From: Hahellaceae bacterium
GTDB lineage: Bacteria; Pseudomonadota; Gammaproteobacteria; Pseudomonadales; Oleiphilaceae
Direction of reading: 5' to 3'
Assembly: GCA_024234505.1 (NCBI GenBank)
Contig: JACKOD010000002.1
Location: 1-64,000, forward strand
DNA: 64,000 nt
The notes below the pieces were generated by a model that was not told the origin of the DNA, did no database searches, and saw only the letters and a program-made list of their open reading frames with translations. Position numbers and translations under genes: made by a program. This document shows positions 40,775 to 49,568 of the stretch, one piece after another. The stretch's first letter is position 1. Each line of letters starts with the position of its first letter.

Positions 40775-40805
40775 TTTCGTTGATACATTTTTTCGTTGAT
40801 ACATT
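40775..40805. repeat. Two tandem 15-base repeats upstream of the GNAT gene
   Basis: TTTCGTTGATACATT occurs at 40775-40789 and 40791-40805, 16 bases apart, ending 12 bases before the GNAT start. Confidence 0.6.
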
Positions 40806-40817
40806 GTCGGGCATAAA

Positions 40818-41288
40818 ATGAGTATCCGAGCGAGTACACAAGATGATTTGCCAGCGATTTTTGATATTTATAATCGCTCAAAACTTGATGAACTTCTATT
40901 CGAAGATAAGGTCTTTACGCTTCTGCCCCTTGAAAAAGATGACGTGAGATTAAATGGACTAATGGCGTCTACGATATACGTGTATCAGGAACAAAATCGC
41001 ATCGCAGGCTATGGTGCAAGCTGTGGAAACGAAATTCGCGCCCTGTTTGTTCATCCCGACTATAGGGGGAAGGGGGTGGGTAAAAAGCTGATTGAATTTC
41101 TATTGGCACACATCCAAGGCCAGCCATGTCTATATGTCGCAAGGTCAAATCAACCCGCTAAATACTTGTATCAACAGTATGGTTTCAGTGTTACAGATAC
41201 CTTTGAATCCACATATAATCAAGAGCCAGTAATGGCACAAAAAATGGTTCGTACCGCTCTGGCTCAACATGATCTGAATGTAAGTTAA
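40818..41288 (+). CDS. GNAT-family N-acetyltransferase
   Basis: A 156-residue acetyltransferase with the acetyl-CoA loop in IRALFVHPDYRGKGVGKKLIEF (R/Q-x-x-G-x-G/A) and the C-terminal AKYLYQQYGFSVTDTF segment. Acceptor substrate unknown. It starts MSIRASTQDDLPAIFDIYN at 40818, in a gap that holds a 16-base tandem repeat and no clear ribosome site. Confidence 0.85.
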   Translation: MSIRASTQDDLPAIFDIYNRSKLDELLFEDKVFTLLPLEKDDVRLNGLMASTIYVYQEQNRIAGYGASCGNEIRALFVHPDYRGKGVGKKLIEFLLAHIQGQPCLYVARSNQPAKYLYQQYGFSVTDTFESTYNQEPVMAQKMVRTALAQHDLNVS

Positions 41289-41311
41289 GCAGGGTGATCT
41301 ACCGTAAGTGC

Positions 41312-41343
41312 TCAATAGACCCCCTCTAAACCGATTTTCATTG
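41312..41343. repeat. Left copy of the direct repeat flanking the ABC genes
   Basis: TCAATAG, then CTCTAAACCGATTTTCATTG (41324-41343), matches the right copy at 43175-43204 at 18 of 20 bases in the second segment and exactly in the first; only the short spacer differs. The copies enclose exactly the two ABC transporter genes. Confidence 0.7.
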
Positions 41344-41362
41344 CTTACCGGGATGCGCCCCC

Positions 41363-42124
41363 CTAATCCTTAAGCCGATAGCCGGTTTTGAATATCCAAG
41401 CGACCCCGACAATACACAACACCAGAAACAGCACGGTCATTCCGAGGCTTAAGGCGACATTCACGTCGGCCACGCCAAAAAAGCTCCAGCGGAAGCCGCT
41501 GATCAAATACACAACCGGATTAAATAGCGTGACGGTTTGCCAAAAGGGCGGCAGCATGTCGATGGAATAGAAACTGCCTCCGAGAAACGCCAAGGGGGTA
41601 ATTACCATCATGGGAATCAACTGCAATTTTTCAAAGCTATCAGCCCAGATACCGATAATAAAACCGAAAAGACTGAAAGTGACCGAGGTAAAAACGAGAA
41701 AGGCGAACATCCATACAGGGTGTTGAATTTCGTAGTCGACAAAGCATCGAGCGGTGACCAGTATCAGCATACCAACCATCACCGATTTTGAAGCGGCAGC
41801 GCCAACATACCCCAGGAGTATTTCCACATAAGAGACCGGTGCCGAGAGTACTTCGAAGATCGTACCGGAAAAGCGAGGGAAATAGATGCCAAACGAGGCA
41901 TTCGACAGGCTTTGTGTCAATAAGGTCAACATGACCAGGCCGGGAATGATGAAGGCGCCATAATCAACGCCGTTAATAGACTGCATTCTGGAGCCAATGG
42001 CGGTACCAAATACAATAAAGTAGAGTGAAGTCGAGAGTACGGGGGAGGCAATACTCTGCATCAGCGTTCGCCAGGTGCGAGCCATTTCAAATTTGTAGAT
42101 CGCTTTTACCGCGTAAAAGTTCAT
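41363..42124 (-). CDS. ABC-2 type transporter permease (YadH-like)
   Basis: A 253-residue membrane protein with six likely transmembrane helices (SPVLSTSLYFIVFGTAIGSR, FIIPGLVMLTLLTQSL, SVMVGMLILVTARCF, AFLVFTSVTFSLFGFIIGIW, VITPLAFLGGSFYSIDMLP, LSLGMTVLFLVLCIVGVAWI) and the ABC-2 layout. It pairs with the adjacent ATPase; related systems export small molecules or lipids. The ATG at 42124 lies 56 bases after the ATPase stop. Confidence 0.9.
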   Translation of the reverse strand: MNFYAVKAIYKFEMARTWRTLMQSIASPVLSTSLYFIVFGTAIGSRMQSINGVDYGAFIIPGLVMLTLLTQSLSNASFGIYFPRFSGTIFEVLSAPVSYVEILLGYVGAAASKSVMVGMLILVTARCFVDYEIQHPVWMFAFLVFTSVTFSLFGFIIGIWADSFEKLQLIPMMVITPLAFLGGSFYSIDMLPPFWQTVTLFNPVVYLISGFRWSFFGVADVNVALSLGMTVLFLVLCIVGVAWIFKTGYRLKD

Positions 42125-42180
42125 GTGAGATTCCTTAAGGGCATTTAGTCCAATCCGGGGCGCGGGTGCTTTTCCCGTGG

Positions 42181-43107
42181 TTAATCGTTACCGTGCACGA
42201 GACTGACGAAGATGTCTTCCAGCGAGCTTTGGCTTGAATGCAGGTCTTTAAATTCGATGCCGTTTTCATTCAGCTTTCGCAGAATTTCGGCAACGCCGGT
42301 TTCTTCGTTCTGGGTGTCGAAGGTATAAACCAGTGTGACGTTGTCTTCCGAGATGGTGAGAGCGTATTGGCTCAAATTCGCCGGAATTTCAGTGAGGGGG
42401 TGCTGCAGTTGGATGGCCAGTTGTTTTTGCCCCAGTTTTTCCATTAATGCGGATTTATCATCCACCAGAATAATTTCACCTTTGCTGATGATTCCTATGC
42501 GGTCGGCCATTTCTTCGGCTTCTTCGATGTAGTGAGTGGTCAGGATAATCGTGACGCCCTTTCGGCGCAGCTCACGTACCATGGCCCACATGTCCCGACG
42601 CAGTTCTACATCGACGCCTGCGGTGGGCTCATCGAGAAACAATATCTGGGGTTCATGGGAGAGTGCTTTGGCGATGAGTACCCGTCGCTTCATTCCGCCC
42701 GAGAGTTCTCTGATCGAGGTATGGCGTTTTTCCCAAAGGGAAAGGTCTCGGAGTACTTTCTCGATATAGGCATCATTGCGCGGCTTTCCAAATAATCCGC
42801 GACTAAAAGTGACGGTATTCCAAACACTCTCGAAGGCATCCGTCGACAACTCCTGAGGCACCAGACCAATGGCACCGCGTGCCGCACGATAGTCTTTTAC
42901 GATATCAAATCCTGCCGCATTCACCGTGCCTTCACTGAGATTCACGATGCCACAGATAATACTGATTAATGTGGTTTTACCTGCACCATTTGGCCCGAGG
43001 AGTGCGAAAATCTCTCCTTTTTTTATTTCCAGGTCGACATGCTTTAATGCCTGAAAACCACCTTTATAGATTTTGGATACGTTTTGAACAGATATGATTG
43101 GCTGCAC
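42181..43107 (-). CDS. ABC transporter ATP-binding protein (YadG-like)
   Basis: A 308-residue ATPase. Walker A GPNGAGKT (38-45), the signature LSGGMKRR, Walker B ILFLDEPTAGVD and the TTHYIEEAEEMADRIG H-loop region are all intact. The C-terminal segment from about residue 230 is the extension seen in ABC-2 exporters of the YadG type. It is first in a two-gene operon with the permease. Both genes sit between long direct repeats. Confidence 0.93.
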   Translation of the reverse strand: MQPIISVQNVSKIYKGGFQALKHVDLEIKKGEIFALLGPNGAGKTTLISIICGIVNLSEGTVNAAGFDIVKDYRAARGAIGLVPQELSTDAFESVWNTVTFSRGLFGKPRNDAYIEKVLRDLSLWEKRHTSIRELSGGMKRRVLIAKALSHEPQILFLDEPTAGVDVELRRDMWAMVRELRRKGVTIILTTHYIEEAEEMADRIGIISKGEIILVDDKSALMEKLGQKQLAIQLQHPLTEIPANLSQYALTISEDNVTLVYTFDTQNEETGVAEILRKLNENGIEFKDLHSSQSSLEDIFVSLVHGND

Positions 43108-43174
43108 TCTGACTCCCTTCCATACAGTGAGTTAAATTTTTTTGGCTAGGTTAGCATATTCATTCGTTAGTTCA

Positions 43175-43204
43175 TCAATAGCCACTCTAAACCGATCTTT
43201 ATTG
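43175..43204. repeat. Right copy of the direct repeat flanking the ABC genes
   Basis: TCAATAG, then CTCTAAACCGATCTTTATTG (43185-43204). The partner is at 41312-41343, 1861 bases away in the same orientation. Confidence 0.7.
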
Positions 43205-43326
43205 GAATTCGCTGGATAAATTGTCTAGCCTGATTAAAAAGTGTTCATGTTTGGGCTAGGTCGTGTGTCAGCGGCAAGCGTCAACCGCCCAGGGTGAACC
43301 GCAAGAGAATGGTCAGGGGAGGTGAG

Positions 43327-45213
43327 ATGAGGGCGTTAGGGTTTTCCCAGAAAATTACGGTGTTGGCGGTGTCCTTCACTGTAGCCATTTTGATTCTGTT
43401 TAGCTCCCTGAGTTATTGGCGGATGAAGGCGCAAACCGAGGCTGATTTGCAAAGCAGCCTCTCTGAAATTGCGGTGGCTGCAACAAAAAATATGTCGAAC
43501 TGGTTGAATGGCAAATTAAGTATGACGTCTGCGTTGGCTCAGCGGATTGCCGTATTTAACTCCAAAGAGGATCAGCAAAGAGTGATTTCTCTGTTGAATC
43601 AGGGCGGGGTGTTCAGAAACCTGTTTTTCGGTACAGAAGCCGGTGCCTTTATCATTGACGATACCAACAAGGATGATCTCACCGGATACGATCCGCGAAC
43701 CCGTCCCTGGTATCAGGAAGCGAAGCGTGTGCGAATAACGTCGTTTTCTGAGCCCTATCTGGATGCCTTTACCAAAACCTTGTTGATTACTTCGTTTGCG
43801 CCGGTTGAATCGGGCGGTTTTAAGGGCGTGGTCGGGGGGGATATCGACTTGAGCACGCTGAACACCATTGTGAATCAAATCAACTTTATGGGCTTGGGGC
43901 AAGCCTTTCTGGTGAGCGGAAAAGGAAAAATTCTGGCACACCCCGATAGCGGGATGATTGATAAAACCCTCGCTGATCTGGTGCCTGAAGGTGCCCTGAA
44001 GATTGTCCCTGAATTACAAACGGTTGAAACGGCAAAAGGCTCACGCATGTTCGGCTTTTACAAGCTGGCGGATATGTCTGTTGTGGACTGGTATGTAGGC
44101 GTGGAAGTTGATCGTGATGCGGCTTTTGCGCCTCTTTCCCAGTTTCGCAATACCGCCATTCTGGCGGTGATTGTGGGTATCCTGGCTTCGGGGTTGCTGC
44201 TGAAGTGGTTGCTGAGTAGTCTGATGCAACCCTTGTTTTCGCTGCGTAATGCCTTGTTTGATATCGCGCAGGGGGAAGGGGATTTAACCCAGCGCCTTAG
44301 GGTTGCCTCTAGTGATGAAATCGGGCAATTAGCCATCGCATTTAATACGTTTGTAGATAATATTCATCACGTTATTTCGGAATTTAAATCGTCATCCGGC
44401 GACTTGTCAGAGATGGTGACACGCATGCAAAGGATTGCCCAGCAGAGCCGTGTTGAAACTGACCGGCAACGACTTGAGACTGATATGGTGGCCACGGCCG
44501 TTACCGAGATGTCTTCTGCGGCGCATGAAATCGCTAAAAATGCCAGTGGTGCCGCCGACGCCGCATTAAATGCCGATAAAGAAGGTAAACAAACCAGTGA
44601 GATGGTGAGTGCAGCCATCGATTCCATTCGCCAGTTGGCCGGGGAGATTGATGTCACGGTTCAGGTGATTAACGAGCTGGAGTCGGATGTGCGCAGCATT
44701 GGTTCCATCGTGGGCGTGATTCGAGGTATTGCAGAACAAACCAATTTGCTGGCACTGAATGCCGCGATAGAAGCCGCTCGCGCCGGTGAGCAGGGACGTG
44801 GCTTTGCGGTGGTGGCAGATGAGGTGCGCACGCTGGCCAATAAAACACAGGAAAGCACGGAAGAAATAAACCGTATGATCGAGCGCTTGCAAAAGGCATC
44901 GACCAAGTCGGTCGAGGTGATGAAGTCGAGCCATACCGTGAGCAATATTACGGTCGAACATGCCAATAAGGCGGGGGATTCCCTAGCTCGCATTGCGGAG
45001 GCCATCTCCATTATTTCGGATATGAATATACAAATTGCGTCTGCGTCTGAGGAGCAGACGTCGGTGACGGAAGATATTTCCCGCAGTGTTCAAAATATTG
45101 CGGACGCGACGATTCGCACCGCTTCTGCCGCCAAAGAAACGGCCGATTCGAGTGAGGTATTAGCTAGTGTGGGTCATACCATGAATGAGCAAGTATCCCG
45201 TTTCAGGTTATAA
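43327..45213 (+). CDS. Methyl-accepting chemotaxis protein with dCache domain
   Basis: A 628-residue receptor. Transmembrane helix 1 is at about 8-28 (ITVLAVSFTVAILILFSSLS); the periplasmic dCache-like domain follows, with FIIDDTNKDDLTGYDPRTRP and WYQEAK, which bind amino acids or other small ligands in relatives. A second helix lies near 275-295, then HAMP and the conserved cytoplasmic hairpin (IRGIAEQTNLLALNAAIEAARAGEQGRGFAVVA). ATG 43327 has GGGGAGGTGAG directly upstream and is preferred over an upstream frame start. Signals to CheA and CheW, genes not in view. Confidence 0.93.
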   Translation: MRALGFSQKITVLAVSFTVAILILFSSLSYWRMKAQTEADLQSSLSEIAVAATKNMSNWLNGKLSMTSALAQRIAVFNSKEDQQRVISLLNQGGVFRNLFFGTEAGAFIIDDTNKDDLTGYDPRTRPWYQEAKRVRITSFSEPYLDAFTKTLLITSFAPVESGGFKGVVGGDIDLSTLNTIVNQINFMGLGQAFLVSGKGKILAHPDSGMIDKTLADLVPEGALKIVPELQTVETAKGSRMFGFYKLADMSVVDWYVGVEVDRDAAFAPLSQFRNTAILAVIVGILASGLLLKWLLSSLMQPLFSLRNALFDIAQGEGDLTQRLRVASSDEIGQLAIAFNTFVDNIHHVISEFKSSSGDLSEMVTRMQRIAQQSRVETDRQRLETDMVATAVTEMSSAAHEIAKNASGAADAALNADKEGKQTSEMVSAAIDSIRQLAGEIDVTVQVINELESDVRSIGSIVGVIRGIAEQTNLLALNAAIEAARAGEQGRGFAVVADEVRTLANKTQESTEEINRMIERLQKASTKSVEVMKSSHTVSNITVEHANKAGDSLARIAEAISIISDMNIQIASASEEQTSVTEDISRSVQNIADATIRTASAAKETADSSEVLASVGHTMNEQVSRFRL

Positions 45214-45317
45214 GGTGCCTCTGGTTTTGAATCTCCAGAGGATAATCTGTTTCTGTGCGCCAAACTGGTATAGTTGCGTTCTAATTTTGCACGAGTGGAT
45301 TGAGCGGGAGAAGCGCA

Positions 45318-47006
45318 ATGGAACATTTGGTCATGGAGCCCATGCATTTTGTATTGATCGGGGTGGTGGGGTTGATCGCGCTGGTTGTTGGCGTGCTGAT
45401 CGGCCGGCAGGGATTGGCCGGCCAGAAACAGACGCAGGCTATGCAGGCGCTCGCATTGGAACAGCAGCAGGCACAACGGTTACTGCTGGAAAATCAGTTG
45501 AAAGAAAAAGCGCAGTTGCTGATTGAAAAGGAAAGCGCGCTGGTGCAGCAGGATCAGCAATTTCGACAACTGGATCTGGCGCATCATCGTCTCTTGGGTG
45601 AGCATCAAACCTTGCTGAAGCGAAAAGACGAAATTACGGCCGAATACCAAGCCTTGCAATCACTGTATAAAACGGATGCCGCCGGTTCCCAGAATCGTTA
45701 TGAACAGAGCTTGCAGAATCTGGCAGATTTGCGCGAGCAAGCCAAGGCTGCCGAGGTGAGTGCCCAGCGTGCCGAGCAACAGTTGCAGGAGATGCGTTTA
45801 CGTCTGTCCGAACAGGAAACGCTTCGAAGCGAGTGGGAAGTGCGTCACCACGAACTGAATCAGGCACACGCGGAGTTAAAAACCCGCCAGCACGAAAAAG
45901 AGCAGCACTTTGTCGAGCAGTTGAAGTTGTTGGAAGACGGCAAACAGCGCATGCTGATCGAATTTCAAAACCTTGCCAATCAGATATTCGAAGCCAAGGG
46001 TAAAACCTTCACAGAAACCAGCAAGCAATCACTGGATTCCTTGTTGGCGCCCTTGAAGCAACAAATGAATGAGTTTCGTGTCAAGGTCGAAGATATCCAT
46101 CATAAAGAGACACAGCAACAGGCGGCCTTGCGTACCGAATTGCAGCAATTGCAAAAGCTCAATCAGGACATGACTGCCGAAGCCCATAGTCTGGCAACGG
46201 CACTGAAAGGTCAGAAAAAAATGCAGGGCAACTGGGGGGAGCTGGTCTTAGAAAACGTGCTGGAAAGATCCGGCTTGCAGCTGGGTAAAGATTATAAGCG
46301 CGAAGTGAGTATCTCCACCACGGAAGGACGAAGCCGGCCTGATGTTGTTGTCTATCTGCCTCACAACAAACATCTGATTATCGATGCCAAAGTGTCGTTG
46401 AATGCCTATACCCGTTTTGTGAATGCGGAAGATGAGGCGGAGCGCAAACTGGCGCTGAATGACCATGTGACAGCGATGGCTGCCCGGATAAAGGAGCTGG
46501 CGGATCGTGACTATTACAAATTACCCGGATTAAATTCGCCCGAAATGGTGTTTATGTTTGTGCCGATCGAATCGGCTTTTGTCGAAGCGCTGAAGGCCGA
46601 TGAAAGTCTATTCCAGAAAGCGATCAGCTTGAATGTGCTGGTGGCTACGCCTACTACCTTGCTGACGAGTCTGAATATTGTTCGCCAGTTATGGCGATTT
46701 GAAGAGCAGAACAAACACACCGCCGAACTGGCGAACAAAGCCGAAGCGGTGTTCAAAAAACTCAAAACCTTTTTGGGCAGCATGGAAGGGGTAAAAAAAG
46801 CGCTGGATAAGGCCCAAGAGGCGTATGCCAAGGCAGAGGGTCAGTTAACCAGTGGGCCGGGTAATCTGGTGAAGCAGGTAAACGACTTCAGACAGCTGGC
46901 ACCGGCGATAAAGGATCAGCTGCCGGAATACTTCACCGAAAAGGCTGAACTGGAGCTGGATTTTTCGCCGCAGGAAGATGAATCTGTTGTGGCGACTGTC
47001 TCCTGA
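45318..47006 (+). CDS. rmuC: DNA recombination protein RmuC
   Basis: RmuC limits inversions between short inverted repeats. The 562-residue protein has an N-terminal membrane helix (FVLIGVVGLIALVVGVLIGR, about 10-29), a long coiled coil (about 40-230) and the RmuC nuclease-like domain with GNWGELVLENVLERSGL, RPDVVVYLPHNKHLIIDAKVSL and VFMFVPIESAF. ATG 45318 has GGGAG 8 bases upstream and is preferred over an upstream frame start. Confidence 0.93.
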   Translation: MEHLVMEPMHFVLIGVVGLIALVVGVLIGRQGLAGQKQTQAMQALALEQQQAQRLLLENQLKEKAQLLIEKESALVQQDQQFRQLDLAHHRLLGEHQTLLKRKDEITAEYQALQSLYKTDAAGSQNRYEQSLQNLADLREQAKAAEVSAQRAEQQLQEMRLRLSEQETLRSEWEVRHHELNQAHAELKTRQHEKEQHFVEQLKLLEDGKQRMLIEFQNLANQIFEAKGKTFTETSKQSLDSLLAPLKQQMNEFRVKVEDIHHKETQQQAALRTELQQLQKLNQDMTAEAHSLATALKGQKKMQGNWGELVLENVLERSGLQLGKDYKREVSISTTEGRSRPDVVVYLPHNKHLIIDAKVSLNAYTRFVNAEDEAERKLALNDHVTAMAARIKELADRDYYKLPGLNSPEMVFMFVPIESAFVEALKADESLFQKAISLNVLVATPTTLLTSLNIVRQLWRFEEQNKHTAELANKAEAVFKKLKTFLGSMEGVKKALDKAQEAYAKAEGQLTSGPGNLVKQVNDFRQLAPAIKDQLPEYFTEKAELELDFSPQEDESVVATVS

Positions 47007-47043
47007 TTCCAGACCAGATAGTGCCAACAGAGGGCTTTAGAAG

Positions 47044-47060
47044 AGGGGGGGCGCCCCCTT
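47044..47060. terminator. Putative bidirectional terminator between rmuC and chemoreceptor
   Basis: AGGGGG and CCCCCT arms surround GGCG in a 70-base gap between two convergent stop codons. GC-rich, but the flanking T-runs are weak. Confidence 0.4.
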
Positions 47061-47075
47061 CAGCATTGAGGTGAG

Positions 47076-47936
47076 TTAAACCCGGAAGAAGGATACCCGA
47101 TTTCGGAGTTCGCTGGCCTGTTCCCGCAAGGCTTGGCTGGCAGCGGTGGTTTGTTCCACCAAGGCGGCATTTTGCTGGGTAATCTCATCCATTTGTGAAG
47201 TGGCTGCATTAATTTGCCCCATGCTGGTTGATTGCTCCCGAATGCTGTTGGTCATATCGGCGATTCGGGTATCTACCTGCACAATGGACTCGACGATTTT
47301 TTGCAGCGTATGTCCTGACTCGTTGACCAGTGTAGCGCCAGTGTCAATCTTGCCCATACTTTCTTTGATGAGATTTTTTATTTCTTTTGCCGCATTTGCC
47401 GAGCGTTGAGAGAGACTGCGTACTTCCGATGCCACCACCGCAAAGCCACGGCCATGTTCTCCTGCGCGTGCGGCTTCTACGGCGGCATTTAATGCCAGCA
47501 GATTGGTTTGAAAAGCGATCTCATCGATTACCGAAATAATATCGTGAATCCGTTTGCTGGAGTCGAGAATGGCTTCCATGGCCCTAACCGCATCTACCAC
47601 GACTTGGTCACCGGCTTCAGCGAGGTTTCTTGCCTGGGCGGCTTCGGAGGCAACGGTGGTGGCACTGTCTGCGTTGTTTTTGAGTGTGGCCGACATTTCT
47701 TCAATGCTGGCGGCGGTTTCTTCCAGTGTACTGGCCTGATGTTCGGAGCGCTGGCTGAGGTCGGCATTGCCGGCGGCAATTTCATCCGAGGCGCGCAGTA
47801 CTTCATGTACCGCAGCAGAAATGGTTTTCATCACCTGAGTGAGTTGGTTAATCGTGGTGTTGGCATCAGATTTTAGCCGGTCAAACTCACCCTGATAATT
47901 GCCCCGGATCTTCAGGGTAAGATCCCCTTTGGCCAT
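47076..47936 (-). CDS. Interrupted chemoreceptor, C-terminal signalling part
   Basis: 286 residues. This is the methyl-accepting cytoplasmic part of a chemoreceptor, with the highly conserved hairpin (IDEIAFQTNLLALNAAVEAARAGEHGRGFAVVA) and a HAMP-like start (MAKGDLTLKIRGNYQGEFDRL). It is in frame with the upstream N-terminal part and separated from it only by a TGA at 47952-47954. The ATG at 47936 has no good ribosome site, so independent translation is doubtful. Treat the two as one gene (47076-49274) that is broken unless the TGA is read through or is a sequencing error. Confidence 0.85.
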   Translation of the reverse strand: MAKGDLTLKIRGNYQGEFDRLKSDANTTINQLTQVMKTISAAVHEVLRASDEIAAGNADLSQRSEHQASTLEETAASIEEMSATLKNNADSATTVASEAAQARNLAEAGDQVVVDAVRAMEAILDSSKRIHDIISVIDEIAFQTNLLALNAAVEAARAGEHGRGFAVVASEVRSLSQRSANAAKEIKNLIKESMGKIDTGATLVNESGHTLQKIVESIVQVDTRIADMTNSIREQSTSMGQINAATSQMDEITQQNAALVEQTTAASQALREQASELRNRVSFFRV

Positions 47937-47951
47937 GGCAGAAAATACCGC

Positions 47952-49274
47952 TCAGAATTCGGAAACCACGCCTTCTACGGTTTCGATGAGTCCGTTAACG
48001 CCGACGGCCAGCGTCTCATAAAATCCGCTCATCTCACTGGAGTGTATCCGTTTGGATAGCTCCCCATGATTGGCCGATTCGATCAGGCTTTCCAGTTGGC
48101 GGGTAATCAGCAACTCACTGGTTTTGTCGTGCCATTGTACGATGCAACCAATCGGTGCTTTTTCCGTGTTAACGACAGGGGCAAAGTGAACGTCAAAGGT
48201 TTTATTACCCACCGGGATGAGTTTTCTTACAGCGCTGGTTAGCGTCTGTGGCCAGCCGGGAATCTTTCCGAACTGTGTGGCTGATTGGCCTAGAAGTTTG
48301 TTCGCGTCAAAACCAGGAATGTAAGGGGTGAAATCAGGAGTTGCCTGTTGAAATGTTTGAGTCATGGCCTGATTGAGAAAAATAATGCGATGCTCACTAT
48401 CACAAATCATCGCGTTGACATTGGCACTGTCGAGCGCCAGTTTTATCCGGTGATTATTGGTGGCTTCGATCATTGCCTCGTCAAAGCGCGCTTTCAGGGT
48501 GTTCATCAATTCGGCAAATCCCTGACCAATCGCGCCAAGTTCGGTTGCCGGTGAGGTGTCTATGCTGGAGAGGTCGACTTCGCTGGTTCCGCTGTCTTTC
48601 TGTGTTTTAGCCAGTTTTCGAACAGCTTCAGCCAGTGCCGCCAAGGGTCGCTGTATCCAGATTTTGCTGCCAATAACCAAAAGGCTCAGCAGTGCAGCAT
48701 ACAGGGCGGCGAAGAACAGTGTCATCTCTAAATCGCGCGTTGCTGTCTGCGCTTCACTATCTACCTGACTACGCAGATTTTCTTTTACCTGCTCCAGAAA
48801 AGTGTCAACTTTGTCATTGATGACGGTGGCCGTTTCATCGAAAGGGGTCATATAGGTGTTGCCACCCTCCGGGCCTTCGGCAATATATGACTTGGCCATC
48901 GTTACCCCGGATTGATAATAGGCTTCAAATACGGGGAGCCAGGATTTGATTTCTGCCGCGCGCTCGGGTTGCAGTTTGACGAGTTCAGCGTTCAATTCGA
49001 TAAAATTTTTATGGTAGTTTGCTGCCAGATCAAATCCGTCATTGAGACCATCCCTTGCGCGTGTTGCACTGATATCGGTAAGCCATTGCTGCACCTGGAT
49101 AGTGGCAATCTTGAGCTGATAGGCATGGTAAGTGGTAGGCAGCAAGGTATTGCTAATCTGGTTCAGTTGCTGGCTTGCTTGTAGCAAGTGATTAATTAAC
49201 AAACCAAACTGAATCACCAGCAATAACCCGAACAGAACAATAAAGCACCTTACTTTTGCGCTGATTGACTTCAT
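47952..49274 (-). CDS. Interrupted chemoreceptor, N-terminal sensor part
   Basis: 440 residues. Transmembrane helix 1 is near 9-30 (CFIVLFGLLLVIQFGLLINH); a four-helix-bundle sensor follows; helix 2 is near 184-206 (LFFAALYAALLSLLVIGSKIWI), then HAMP (IQRPLAALAEAVRKLAKTQ) and a PAS domain (about 275-385, NAMICDSEHRIIFLNQAMTQ). The frame ends at VEGVVSEF then TGA; the next bases continue in the same frame into the signalling domain (AVFSAMAKGDLTLKIRG), so this is a nonsense break and not a natural end. Start has GGAAG 8 bases upstream. Confidence 0.85.
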   Translation of the reverse strand: MKSISAKVRCFIVLFGLLLVIQFGLLINHLLQASQQLNQISNTLLPTTYHAYQLKIATIQVQQWLTDISATRARDGLNDGFDLAANYHKNFIELNAELVKLQPERAAEIKSWLPVFEAYYQSGVTMAKSYIAEGPEGGNTYMTPFDETATVINDKVDTFLEQVKENLRSQVDSEAQTATRDLEMTLFFAALYAALLSLLVIGSKIWIQRPLAALAEAVRKLAKTQKDSGTSEVDLSSIDTSPATELGAIGQGFAELMNTLKARFDEAMIEATNNHRIKLALDSANVNAMICDSEHRIIFLNQAMTQTFQQATPDFTPYIPGFDANKLLGQSATQFGKIPGWPQTLTSAVRKLIPVGNKTFDVHFAPVVNTEKAPIGCIVQWHDKTSELLITRQLESLIESANHGELSKRIHSSEMSGFYETLAVGVNGLIETVEGVVSEF

Positions 49275-49472
49275 CTTACGTACTTCCGCAGTAGCTTAAA
49301 TGTTTTAAGGGTAGATTAATTTAAGGCGTTAACGGCCAAAATCCGAATACAAAGAATAGCCTGAAAATCAGCAGGATAGGCAAAATTAAACTAGGTGACT
49401 TCCCTTATGGGTGGTTAACAGAGATAAAGGGGGGAGGTTCAGGAATAAGCTTCGGTGGTGTCAAGCCCAGAT

Positions 49473-49496
49473 AAAAAAGGCGACCTTACGGCCGCC
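49473..49496 (-). terminator. Terminator after the NirT-like gene
   Basis: On the minus strand the stem GGCGGCC/GGTCGCC (one wobble pair) with loop GTAA is followed by TTTTTT (49473-49478). It lies 73 bases after the stop of the multiheme cytochrome gene. Confidence 0.75.
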
Positions 49497-49568
49497 GGGA
49501 GGGCAGCGTGTTTTGGTGTCCGTTGCGGAGGGAACACCTTAACACGCAGGGAGGGTTCTAATCGTTGA

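Noticed and set aside
40534..40881. 115-codon minus-strand frame over the cupin and GNAT boundary
   Set aside because: It runs through two real genes on the other strand and has no ribosome site; protein-like in part of the gap but not supported.
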